Of a stretch of 64,000 nt of DNA, positions 50,337 to 62,343 are shown piece by piece (the first letter of the stretch is position 1; the number at the start of each line of letters is the position of its first letter). Below the pieces are notes generated by a model, which saw only the letters and a program-made list of their open reading frames with translations, was not told where the DNA came from and did no database searches. A program made the translations under genes and the position numbers. This DNA comes from Rachycentron canadum (lineage: Eukaryota > Chordata > Actinopteri > Carangiformes > Rachycentridae). The stretch lies in NCBI GenBank assembly GCA_038496675.1, contig CM076653.1, forward strand, positions 23,532,676-23,596,675, in the 5' to 3' direction.

Positions 50337-53300
50337 GCAGTCAGTTAATGTATCACTCCCACCCCCTGCTGTGCCCCAGTTTTTGTAACTCAGCTATAAT
50401 GAGAATAAATCCTTTACAGTAGTAAGTCCACATTTGGCCCTATACACGCAGCTCATTTACAGGACCACGTGTGTGCTATGTGTGTGCATTGTGTGTTTTC
50501 CTGTCTTCAAAACATGCATGTCCTGAATGTAAACTCACTATTCTCCAAATCTGGCTGTATGTTTACATGCACACAAAGAATCAAGGTAACAGGCAGTTAC
50601 ATAAAGTCTTAGTGTCAAACACCTGACATGAAATTTTCTCTTTTCCTTCTGGCCATTTGTTTTTTTGTGTTTGTGCTCTCTAATAAAATCAGGTCGTAGC
50701 TAGAACACCAATTTTTTAAATTAAATACTAGGACATAATTTAAATTTGATCAGTTCTGACTTAGAATCTACTTGTGTTATTGAAAATTTGTTTAAGGCAC
50801 AAATCTTTATTTTTAGCATATTCACCCTGCCATTAAGAATGAATTGTAAAAATAGAGATAAAAATAAATATTTCCAACTTTAATTTTCAGTGAATAAAAG
50901 ACAGAAACAAACAGGCAGTCTCTGAGTAGATCTACAGCTCCAGTACAACCCATTGTAAACAAACTATGTGCACATATTGACTAGGATTCTTTCTGAGCTG
51001 TCGTGTGTGCACAGTCAAGAGAACGTGTGGTTAGTCAGTGATTGCTGACTTAACAGATGGAAGGCAGATGTGGAGAGAAAAGTCAGACTGATGTTATTAG
51101 CCTCTGGTGGTTTCCCACACAGATGAAGAGATAGATGGGTTGACCAAACTCTGGCACTAAACCTCTTTATCTTATGAAAAACAACTTGCAGGGTTTAACT
51201 ACTTGGGCAATGTCAGTAGCATTTAAGAAAGTGTTACAGGAATAGAAAACATGAATTATATCCCTATTGACAAACACAGTGGGCTTCAAAAAGCTACATT
51301 TAAGTTGAGTTACATAAATGCTAAGTGTGACCGATTGTAAGACATTTTTCCTTTTGAAAAGTAAGTCAACAAGCAATAAACAACAGTATAACCCAATGTG
51401 TCAAAGCAATGTGGAGGGAAAAATGAAGAAACACATGTAGTATTATGGTACTTTAACAATCTAAGATATGGAAAGAAAATTTCTTGTAAGTTGCTTCAGA
51501 CAAGTGGATAACCTGTAAACATACATTACTCAAGATAAGAGCTCTGCAACCACCAAGTAAAATCAATAAGGGAATGCAAGATTTCAAATGGTGTTAACAT
51601 GTAATTTACAATTTAAGATAAGCTTTCCACAGCTTGTTAAACGAGAAGCTAGAGTAGCTAACAAAGGAATGGGTGTAGGTTGAATTTATTAAGGCAAAGT
51701 GGATTAATCTTACAGAGACTGGCTGAGTTAGTTCTCTGTCTTGACAAATTGTGTGTGTGACTGTGAATGTGTGATACTGTGATAAGATGGGATTTAAATG
51801 AAAGGGGTGAATGCAATGGCCAATCTTCATATACAACATTCACGTACTAAAAAATTTCTGTGCCTGAATCGCTTCCTCTTTCCCTCTTGTGTTTGTGTGC
51901 TAAACAAAACATCCATGGTTCAGTTTGTAGGTCCGTCTATTTGGACTGAACATGGAATGAAACCATGCTGATGAAGTTGAGATTCCTAAACAGCATGGAG
52001 GCAAGACAGGCTAAAAGCCAGGATGAAAGGAAGAAAAGTCCAGCCATTGCCTTAGACTGTAGCCTGAAACCATGCATCTGAATTTCCATATAGATTGTAG
52101 TGAGTTTCGTTGAATCAGGCTTCTAATATTTCTAATGACAGGCTATGTTAAGCAATCAGGCACAGACACACAATTACTAGGGCTGATAAGCCTGCATACA
52201 TGAATACACAAAACAAATATATTCCAACATTTGCATTCTCACACAAAACGAGGGTTAATGTTGGTTGAAACTTTGAAACAACTCAAACAATCATGGCAAA
52301 CACATACTTACATACAGTACATGCACAGACACACACATATACAGAAAGACACATGTACTAAAGCCAAACACACACACACACACACAGTTCATCAGCTGTG
52401 ATGGTGAAGTACATAATTCATGAGGACCCCATGTCAACAGCGAGGTCATTCAATTTAGGCAGTTTTATGTCTTGGTCAGTTCCTGTTGCTTACATCCTTA
52501 AAAAGCAAAGGCATAAAATATACTTTATCATATATGGCTGATTTATTTTAAATAAATTAAAGAATGCACTTAGCCTGTCCAGCAGGTGCAGAATATAGAG
52601 GGGGACACACATATATTTTCAAATGAGCTTGGTTAAATGGAAGGCCTATTGACTGAATCAGAAAGCATTCACACTCCTGTCTAGGAAACCATTTAGCAAC
52701 ACAAGTCCTGATAGCCCCCCCCAAATTCATTTCTCCGTCCCTTTCTCTCTTCCTCCTCACATTCAGATGTCAGTCACATAACATGCTGTTAAAAAGAGGT
52801 AGCTACAAACCCTGTTTTCCTCTGGCACAACGCTGTGTGTGTGTGTGTATGTGCGTGCTTGCGTGCGTGAGCATGTGTACCTGTCTGTGTTGATGTGTGT
52901 GAATAACACACATAGGCTTGATGCCTTTGGCCCAACAAATGGAAGCAATCAACAAGCTATTACAGCACACACTGTGTCACTTTGAGAAAGACGGAGTGTG
53001 AGCGAGCGAGAGGGAGTGAGGAGGGGAGAGAAAGAAAAGAAAAAAGAACAGAGAGAAAAAGATTTGGAGTGAAAGAGTAGATATTTTATTGGAATTTCAT
53101 TATAAAAGCTGAAAATTATTGCAAAAAAAAAAAAAAAAAGCAATTTAGTCCAATTCACCTAAGGGAACATATGAAATGTTCCTTAAGCTGGCAAAGTAGA
53201 TATACAACAACAATCTCTTTTTTTTGGCTACACGACCTTCAAACTATGAAAAGGCAGATAGAAAGATTCAGTTACTACTCTGTGATGTTTACAGCAGCTA

Positions 53301-54716
53301 CTTTTATTACTGTGACTAGGTTAGGGCTGTAGCTGTCAGTGTAAAGTATCACTCACTAGCTTCTACTTAGAAAACACACCATGACACTCAATGTCACAAT
53401 ACAACAGATACAGAAGAGTAACACAATGCATGTTAAAGTTAGAAGTTCCTCAGTTTGAACCGGAGCATCTGCCTCTGACCCAAATAGCAGCTCTACTCAG
53501 TTGGTTTTGTTTTCTTAAGGTTCAGCAATGTTGTGTCATAATTGCAACACAAATAGTAGCTCATTAATTTAGAAAACTTGGCAACACCTCAGAAACTATT
53601 GGCTCCACACTTTCCTCTTTCTCCTATGGGTAGGATATGACTGCAGAAAATGAACACGAAACATTTTAAACCAACTCTTATCAAGGTCCACAGTTCAGCC
53701 ATTCTCATGAAAGGCAACTGAAGTAGAAGTGGTTCAGTTTTAATTCAAAACATTTATGCTGCTGCAAAGTGTGATTCCACATCAAAATCTACAATTAAAA
53801 CAAACAGAATACTAAACTACTTCTAAAAAGCAGGGCTGAATGATATGCAAAATAAACTGCAATTATTTTGGCACATATTGTAATTGTGATATGCGTGACA
53901 ATTGGAGTGGACATTTTTTCATTTGATTTTCACTCAAAACGACAATGATGATGTGATTTTTGTTGGGTCTGGAGAATGTGCACATCTCTGTAACGCCACA
54001 CTTATGGTGTGTTTTAACACATTTTAACTTTATCAAAGCATTCAAGCTCCTGTAATTTGGATATTTCACTTGGCCATATTACAATTTAAATATTTTGGTT
54101 ATTTGTTCAATCCTACTTGAAAAACTTCAGTTTTTGTGCATGTACACTTGTGTAATGTGGGAATTAACTTGATAATACCATAAGGAGACTTTGTACTATT
54201 TTAACATACATGACAATAACTTGAGAAAAGTTCATGTCCTCTAGTATCATCAGGCAATTGACCTAATTCAGGGAGTTGACACAACCATAAGGGCATGTTG
54301 ACTGTTATGCACATGGCTACATTTAGCCTGTGCAGCAATCCATATTATATCCATGTCTGATCTTGATTATAAGGCACTTATTTAGTGTAACTGCAGGACA
54401 TTTCAGGCCTACTTTTATGTGGGTTCATTATGATAATACTGGACCGGGGCATATGACAATGTGCTCATTTGAGATGCCTTCGAATACAAAGTTTCAACAG
54501 CTGCCATATGGTTAGGCTATATACAGTCAATGTGACTTAACTTGCAAATATAGAAATGATAATAGCTGTAGGACTTATCTCTGACAAGAAAGGACAGTTG
54601 ATGGTCAACAATGTGAAATAGATAAATGGACTGTAATATATCAAACAAGGGAGCAAACTATGCAAACCAAATATCACGGCAATATACTGTAGTTCTCAAC
54701 AAACTTAATAGATTGC

Positions 54717-54741
54717 TATATATATATATATATATATATAT
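54717..54741. repeat. (TA)n microsatellite
   Basis: Perfect TA dinucleotides, about 25 bases, in an AT-rich stretch. Confidence 0.95.
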
Positions 54742-57484
54742 GTTTAAATGTCACAGACAGTAGAGATTAGATTTTCTGGGTATTCCAAATGTTTTCATGT
54801 TCTTGGATTTGCATTATAAAATTCCTTGACCTATATTATCAATATCTGTAACTATGCAAACAAAATCTATAAAAAGTAAAGCACATAATGGGCAGGATCA
54901 CCAATCCCTGTAGGTAACAGCCTGACTTAAAAACAAAAACACAAAACTGTGTTTCAGGGTACTATGCTTGGCAACGGGCTGAAGATGGCGCGTGTCTTTA
55001 GATGAAATAAAATGTAGCTATAGTGTAGTGTTGCATAAATTAGAAAAAAAAAAAAGAACCTGGGAATATTTCAAAGGCAAATGTGCGTTAGGCACCAAAT
55101 GCACTAAGTAACTATGGCGACTCGTATATATTTGTGCTTTTGCGGGACCATGCAGATGCGTGTGCTGTGTCCTGCTGTGTCCCTGTTGTGTAACCTTGAC
55201 AGATTGAGAGCATGTATACATGACTATAATTCTATACTGTACAGCAGCAGAAAAAAATCATTTGTTTGGTAAGAGGCATCACAATGTAGGCGGAATATCA
55301 GTGTACACATACACTTCACTCAAACTCCAGTCTAATACAACAGAGCTGCAATAAATCCACCTGTCATGAAGGTTATAATATTCAGTTAAAGAGGTGTTGA
55401 TTTAACTGCATAATCATTTTTGGAAGCTGCAATTTGTGGTACTAAGGGTAGGACTTATTGCAGGATTCTTGTATTAGACCGCATAACTCAGTATATGTAG
55501 ACACACACTGAGGTCTCACTCTATATCTTCCATTTCTCTTGCCTTTGCCATCACACAGGAGGTGTAACATTTACCATGTACAGTGAGCTATTATACACAT
55601 CTTAGCAAACCTGAGGCCACCAGGGAGGAATCTGTGAGTTGTACAACTAATGTTTCTGTCTGTCACATTAATCTGATTCCCATCAAATGGCAGACCTGCA
55701 TTAAGTGTCAGACCTGCTTTTACTTCAAAAAATGTGTAAAAGTTAGCCTAATTCTGTAACATAACAGAGAAGAACAAAACCTGCAGCTAATCACATAATT
55801 ATAATATAATAATATAATTGTAATTAATTATAATTACACTGTGTCAGTTTCAAAACAGATGCCAAAACAACACTGAGTATAGTCACAGTATGGCAAATGA
55901 TGTGTCGGCTTCACAGGCTGAAGGAGCCCTAGGTCCTAAAATCATTTAGGTCCCAGAACCCAGCACCCAACAGAGATAGCAGATGAGTAAGAGGACACCA
56001 TCGTCAGGTGCAAAGAATATGAGAAATCTCTAGAATCTCTCAAGAACTAAAGGAGATACACAGGAATTAGGTGTCTGAATGTGTGTGAGTATACGTAGCT
56101 CTCATCACTCTGAGGGTGTTTATATGTGTTCACTTAGGAAGTAAACGCATCTTGCAGCTCTTCAAAAGCAACTTAAAGTTACAACATTGCCTCCAGTTCA
56201 GAGATATGGCATCTCACAATGTATGCTCAGATTTCCTTTGAGGGTGTAAGCATTACAAGTACACATACATCACAACATATATCAGACGGTATGAAGAAAG
56301 AGATAAAGCCATACGGTGAGGAAACAGGAAAAGAAATACTTAACTAAATAACCACCCTAAATAAACACAATAGTGGTATTTTCATTCATTCCTTCCCTTA
56401 GTCCATCACAATTAGCAAATTGGAGATGGCACAGCATTTGCAGTTATCAGCATAAAAAAATAATGGCAAAATAATCAACTGTCTTTGTACGACAAGCAAC
56501 AGTTTGTTCAGAGTTCAACTAATGACACTGAAGATTTTCAGATGTTTTCTGAAGAAGTACCTGAGGACAGACAAAGCAAATAAAAAAAAAAAAAAATGTT
56601 CTCAGAAAACGTGGAAGCAGACATACAGTTGGAGAGACAAGTTAAGAGAGCGTGGCAAGAAGATGAATCACTACAACCAATATTTTTCTTTTTCCTCCCT
56701 TCATCCTCTCCCTTCTCTTGCCCTGAATAGCCAGTTAATTAACCGAAAAGGAAGGGAAAAAAAGTGTTGCAAACAGATGTCAAGTTTGACAAAGATGGAG
56801 GTTAGCTTTTCACAACAATGCAAAACAACAGCAGCTTAAAAAAACTCATTCAACAAAATAAAAGTAATTAAAATGCCAAAAGGGAAAAAACAAAACAAAA
56901 CAGAATACTAACTGTTTAGTTTAGCAACGTGCAGAAAATATGAAAAAAAGATCTGTTGGGGAGAGACAGAATTGTAAGACTAATTAACATTTTTTTTTCA
57001 TTTTCTTTTAATGATAATTATGTCAACTTCTATAAGGCCAACTGGGAGTTCTGAATAACTGAAGGGGGAAAGTTTATTGAGTGTAATTAAGTGTTTTATT
57101 TTCTGCAAATGCCTTCTTTCTTTTGTAACTCTTTCATTATGAGCCTTTCATTTATCGCCACCACTACCTCCCTTCCCATTTCCATCTTGCCTTTTTCTGT
57201 TTTGCTCTCTCTCTGTCTTGTGTGGTTGGGCAGATGCAACGGGCCATGTTGACAGCTTGTCCCTCCTCTCTTGCCGCAGGGAAAACTGTCACCCCTGTCA
57301 TTCAGGCCTATAAACACAGCATGGAGAATGCATGTGTGTGTCCATGTATGTGTGTTCTCAGGAGAATATGACAGTGTGGGGTGAGAGGGGAGAAAGGCTT
57401 TGTTAGCTCTGCCAGAAACAGCTGAGTGTCAGGACACACTTGCTCACTCACTCTCTCTCTCTGTGATGCGCGCGGGCGGGAATG

Positions 57485-57532
57485 TGCACGCACGCATGCA
57501 CACATGCGCGCACACACACACACACACACGCA
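57485..57532. repeat. (CACG)/(AC)n microsatellite
   Basis: GCACGCACGCATGCACACATGCG-like start (split across 57485-57510), then AC dinucleotides. It is preceded by a small GC-rich patch at 57467-57480. Confidence 0.9.
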
Positions 57533-58194
57533 TGTTAAGTTTGCTGAGATTGACTTAAGCATGATGGGACCTTCACAAACTCAACTTGGAAGGGCAAATT
57601 CTTTAGGGAGAAAAACTTTACACCAGCTGACACTGTGATGCAGCAAAGGAAGAAAAGTCTGTGCGTGATGTGTCCATCCATATTTTCAAACTACACACAT
57701 GCACACCTTTGCACCAGGGAATAAAATGTGGTCAGTCTAGCCAAACAATAGCTAGACAAGCATGCTGGTACCAAAGTGTTTCACCTCTTACTATCTCATT
57801 GATGAATAAAACAGTAAAAATAAAATAATTACTTGTAAGATGATAAAACAAATACCCATAACAGAGGCATATGAATGAGCAAAGCAGGTGTTAGACCACT
57901 GCTTGGCAACTGGCAGTAATGAAATCTGCCCCGCAAGAATCTATAGAAATATTTTTTTATCAATGGTTTATCAATGGTTAGATTGAATGACAGACACAAC
58001 CAGTCATCAGGGTGGTCTGCACTGTAATCAGTGCACAGTGTCTGGTGCTAAAATAGATCTCCATTATTTGCCTTCAAAATAAAAGCAAGTCCATCAAATT
58101 TTTCCATCAATTCTTTATTTCAAGGTCTGTAGAGCTTTTACTCTGAAAACCTCTCACAGGAAGTTCTAAGGTTCAATATTTATACATTTAGCTT

Positions 58195-58460
58195 GGAGTT
58201 CAATCAATGCTGACCAGACCAGGTTAAGTGTTAACCAGCTAGCCTGCTAACTGCATCTGGCGAGCGCAGTCCACGTTCTGCTCTGCAACCTTGGCAAGCT
58301 TGGTGTAGTGGCACATGTGCCAGTTCCAACCTGAGCAGCACAAGAACCATCATCACCAGCTCAAGTCCAAGACTGAGGGGTTACAGTCCGCCTGTGGGAC
58401 GAGGGACCTGCCTGCAGGCAGGACAACCAGGGCTGGGATGAACCTCATAAAGAAATAACA
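58195..58460. repeat. unidentified GC-richer segment, probably an old interspersed repeat
   Basis: About 265 bases with much higher GC than the flanks (for example CTGCATCTGGCGAGCGCAG and GTCCGCCTGTGGGACGAGGG). The words CCAGCTAGCCTGCTAACTG resemble a GCTAGCTGGTTACTGTGCTA stretch near 1291-1310. No long open frame spans it. I do not recognise the family. Confidence 0.35.
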
Positions 58461-59208
58461 GGCCTGACCAAACAAATAATCCTACACAATAATACTACAC
58501 AAAAACACAACATTTTTAAACAGACAACAGCCTTAGCTGTGAAGAATAGCAGCGAGCAGAACAATTTTAAAGTGTTAAAACAGTGGAAAGATACGAATCA
58601 TGACTGCTGGTCAGGACTTTCACAATGAAATAAGAGTGGAAACAGTATGCAGATCATGATTAAGATTGTGATTGCAAATCTGCCCAAAAAGATTGTCATT
58701 TGATCTTTTTGTCAGACTGCCCACCCCTTTTATATGAAGGGAACAGCCCCTCCCCAGTAAGCTTAAAATACTGGCTGTAGTTAATGATCCCATTTAAAAA
58801 TGTATCTTTCTTCACTTCAGTGAAGAAAGTTGGAACTAAAACTGGACTTTTTTCATTATTTTGCTTACTCTGGTTGGTTTTTAAATTGTGTTCCTAGGAT
58901 AATTTCCAGACATGTGCTCGCTGTGGTTAACAGTGCAGATCAATTTTTTTTTTTTTTTTTTTAGCAGAAACTCAGATGAACACAAATTAAGCATAACCAT
59001 GTTAGAAAATCTAAGCATGTGACCTTTAAACTGTGTCTTGGGACCACAACAGGATCTGGACATGTCTAGTTCAAGACTGTACTAGATTTGTTTTCAAGGG
59101 TGAGGCACCACCACTCATGTGGGACCCAGGCAGCACAAAAAACTGTATTCAAAACAAAAGACTAAAACATAGCTCAGTGGGTTACACAGTCAAGGGCACA
59201 GAGATTCT

Positions 59209-59236
59209 GTGTGTGTGTGTGTGTGTGTGTGTGTTT

Positions 59237-59272
<36 letters not shown>
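59209..59272. repeat. (TG)n microsatellite
   Basis: TG dinucleotides with two variant units (TTTG, TCTG), about 64 bases. Confidence 0.97.
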
Positions 59273-59274
<2 letters not shown>

Positions 59275-59944
59275 AGTGCTGGGCATTGGCCCTAGACAAA
59301 GTGCTCTGCCAGCTTTCTGCCCACTGGTCTTTTCATTGCTGATGGATGGGCCTTGTTCAGCACCATCTGGCTATAGGATACTTCACATTAATCATCACAA
59401 ACACACATTCACACAATTCTGTCTCGTAAAAATACACACAACAGATGAAATGCCTACATGTATATGTACATATACACATAAAACAAACATTTAACTCAGA
59501 CACATTACAATTCTGTTCAATATGGAGAGGCAGAGAAAGAAAGATAAAAAACAAAGAAAGACAAAAGGAAATGAAACAAACAAAAAAAAATCTAATTTTT
59601 GTTCTCATTGACAGCCCATTTTTGCTTGCGTTTAACTAGCCATTTTCCCCATTTGTGATTCAGAGTTAGCCACGGGAGATTAAGAAACAAGCTTGGTACA
59701 AAAACAACAATTAGTTCATTTAAAAACATTGTTTCATTTGGTTGGCAGCCTGGAGCTATGCAATAATAAAGCCTCACTAACTCACAATCCCCCATCCCCT
59801 GACTGAGTCTTTATTAATGACCTTTTTGTACCTATAGCAGGATGTGTATTAACAGTAATGGTTGTAAAGACACTGATTTCTCCCCTCCCTCTACAACTGC
59901 ATGCGTTCTTTCTCTCTATCTCTCTTGTTCTCTCTCTTTATCTG

Positions 59945-59951
<7 letters not shown>

Positions 59952-60025
<74 letters not shown>
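59952..60025. repeat. (AC)n microsatellite
   Basis: AC dinucleotides with one TC interruption near 59987, about 74 bases. It follows a CT-rich tract (59905-59951). Confidence 0.97.
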
Positions 60026-60027
<2 letters not shown>

Positions 60028-60089
60028 TGTGTTGGTAAACACATAATATCCTTACATAAACCGTAAGCTGAAAGGCCAGACACCCAGGG

Positions 60090-60490
60090 GAATTTAATGT
60101 AAAATGAGGGACATTATCAGACTTCATTTATTTCTATCTAACGGCTATAAAGGCTTAATACAAGCTATTTTGCCTCAACATTTCCCGGCTGTATGGACAT
60201 GGGCAAGGACAGACAGAACTGTGGTTGATCTAGGAGGAAGCATGCTTGACATTAGATTTATTATCATTAAATCATATCTCACGGCTATCAGGCTTTGTAA
60301 TGCAAGGGGATTTATTTGTACATCTACACAATCTATGGAGAGGAGCACCTACAGGAACATGGCTGAAAGTTGAGCTACATGGAAGATTTACAAGGCACTT
60401 GCTTAACATGTTAAAATTTATCTATGAGGACTATCAGACACCATATAATATGACAGGATTGACATATTTTATGCACAATATATAGTGACA
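60090..60490. promoter_or_regulatory. candidate conserved non-coding element (possible SOX4/CDKAL1 enhancer)
   Basis: About 400 bases free of simple repeats, although flanked by microsatellites. It contains homeodomain-, POU- and SOX-like AT words (CTTAATACAAGC, TTATCATTAAATC, GTAATGCAAGGGG). The plus strand stays open in two frames for 80-90 codons, but the inferred peptides resemble no family and have no splice context. This texture is typical of developmental CNEs. It is a judgement by eye; no alignment was run. Confidence 0.4.
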
Positions 60491-60764
60491 TAGGCAAGGT
60501 TACCAGGAAGTTAGTTGACATTTTACTCTACTAAGGATCAAAAATAGGAGGTTAAACAGCAGATGTACAAATGTGAAATTTCAGAGGAGATAAATCATAT
60601 TTTATTTTATTTGTTTAAATGTAGAAATAAATATTCACAGAAGTTTTTTATATTTTCAGCTTGCCCTCTAAAAGAGAGTATTTCAGAGGGTCTGCTTAGC
60701 CCTAACTTCACACAAAATCTGTCCTTTCAAGATGAAACTTTCAATACACCCAAAGCACATGCAT

Positions 60765-60765
<1 letters not shown>

Positions 60766-60798
<33 letters not shown>
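60766..60798. repeat. (ATT)n microsatellite
   Basis: Eleven perfect ATT units; encodes an artefactual poly-Ile frame. Confidence 0.96.
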
Positions 60799-61733
60799 GC
60801 CACAGGGATAATTTGAGAAACTGACAGTTTATGTAACATAACTTGTTCTGGAAATCCTATTTTAGCCATCTATGTATTTCAAAGGTTTTAGAAGTCACTC
60901 TACATATGCCACATATTCAGACACAATCCTTTTTGGCATTATCAAAAAGCCTGGACACTTTGTTGGGCTTTGTGAGACAATCAAGGAAATTTGCAGTAGC
61001 ATAATTCACCTCACTGAACAATCTATAATTTAATGGATCATGTTAACAAAAAGAAAGAGAAGTGTTCAGTGATATCTTTAAGAAGGAACAGTTGAGTACA
61101 GCAGGCTCAGTATGGCTCAATTCCTCAGGGAATCATACTTAAGGAGAAAGCACGTTCACAAATACTAAGTGTCTAATTTAGATGCAGGCTTTTCTATGTA
61201 TTATTACGATATTCTCTAATAACTTTGCTCAATTCACATTCCCTGTTTTGCACATTAGGTGTGCATGTGTGTTCCATATGTACCATTATTAGTGGAGCTT
61301 GTAAGTGTGCCTGTGTTTTTGAGTGTGTGGGAGGCAAGGATCCATGCCTGCTACATTGAAAACGTGATCTCTCTCATATTCTTTTAATTAATGTGTAACA
61401 TATAACAACTGCACCACAGGCACAAATTACTCTACAGTTACAAACTGCAAAAAAACACTTGGCTAAGCTAAAGCCTCACTCACATAGTACGATACCAGCT
61501 TAAAGATACTTCAATCACCAACACGTTCTCAACATTTGCTACAAAGTCGTAGGCCACCGTCTTCCTTGCACATGGGCCTAAGACAGTCTAATATGTTAAA
61601 CTGTCAAAATTTTTCATTTTCATAACACCAGGAGATGTGGTGACAGATGTTGTCATGGGATTGTCACTTTGAGAGGACATTTTCATGAAAGAACTCAGCA
61701 AATAAACACAAACACAATTTTACACATGTGCGT

Positions 61734-61744
61734 GCACACGCACG

Positions 61745-61834
<90 letters not shown>
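61734..61834. repeat. longest (AC)n microsatellite in the window
   Basis: CACG units followed by about 85 bases of perfect AC, about 100 bases in total. It sits some 450 bases downstream of the donor of the CDKAL1 exon 62343-62281, where the pre-mRNA would carry (UG)n. Confidence 0.98.
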
Positions 61835-61838
<4 letters not shown>

Positions 61839-61928
61839 GATGTCACAAGATCTCATTATCATAAGCATGCCTGAAGAGAGGCATGTTCAGTCTGCTGTCA
61901 GATGTTAACCTCATAATGTATGGGCCCA

Positions 61929-61980
61929 TACATACACACATACACACACATACACACATACACACACACACACACACACA
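61929..61980. repeat. (ACAT)/(AC)n microsatellite
   Basis: TACACACA units turning into perfect AC, about 52 bases, only about 95 bases from the larger array at 61734-61834. Confidence 0.95.
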
Positions 61981-62280
61981 ATGTAATCAGGAACACTTGA
62001 ACTGTCCTCATCCACTAAGTTTCTGAGAAGAGCTGTTCATCTACAGGACACTCATCAGAGCCATAAAGATAAACTACTTTTGATATCAAGTGACAGCTTC
62101 CAGTGTTGAGGTGGCTCAACATTTAGGTTGTCCACAGTAAAAAATAGGCAGATAAAACAATTCACCACATTGCAATGAAAAAAATGTAATATCAGCTTAA
62201 TTTGAGAAGAAATCAGAAACAGGAAATAAGACTGTAACTGTATAACTGTAAACTAGGGAAACCAGTAAAAGATGTTTTAC

Positions 62281-62343
62281 CTTGTGATTGTAGGGGTTGT
62301 AAGAGTGGAAGAGATGTGACAGCTCTTTAGTCCTCTGCTTCTT
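62281..62343 (-). CDS. CDKAL1: CDKAL1 exon, first of four in the window (linker into TRAM domain)
   Basis: This 21-codon exon reads KKQRTKELSHLFHSYNPYNHK, which closely matches the segment of vertebrate CDKAL1 just before the TRAM domain (KKQRTK...FHSY.PY). CDKAL1 is the radical-SAM enzyme that adds a methylthio group to t6A37 of tRNA-Lys(UUU) and acts at the cytosolic face of the ER. The acceptor on the minus strand is a T-rich tract ending in TTACAG, and the donor is AAG|GTAAAA. The exon is phase 0 at both ends. An AG trinucleotide also occurs three and six bases inside the exon, so small acceptor wobble (loss of one or two lysines) is possible. The next exon lies 34 kb away, and upstream coding exons are outside the window. 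Identification rests on the protein match and on the matching order of all four exons. Confidence 0.93.

Larger units (their letters stand above)
28236..62280 (-). other. CDKAL1: CDKAL1 intron (34.0 kb)
   Basis: This very large GT-AG intron splits the linker exon from the first TRAM exon. Large introns are typical of CDKAL1 in all vertebrates. It holds the Tc1-like relic, most of the window's microsatellites, several poly(A)/poly(T) runs, an inverted CCAAT-rich repeat next to the 3' splice site, a short GC3-rich open frame at 37430-37567 and several unique blocks that may be enhancers. Other stretches are plain AT-rich intronic sequence in which I see nothing specific. Confidence 0.85.
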
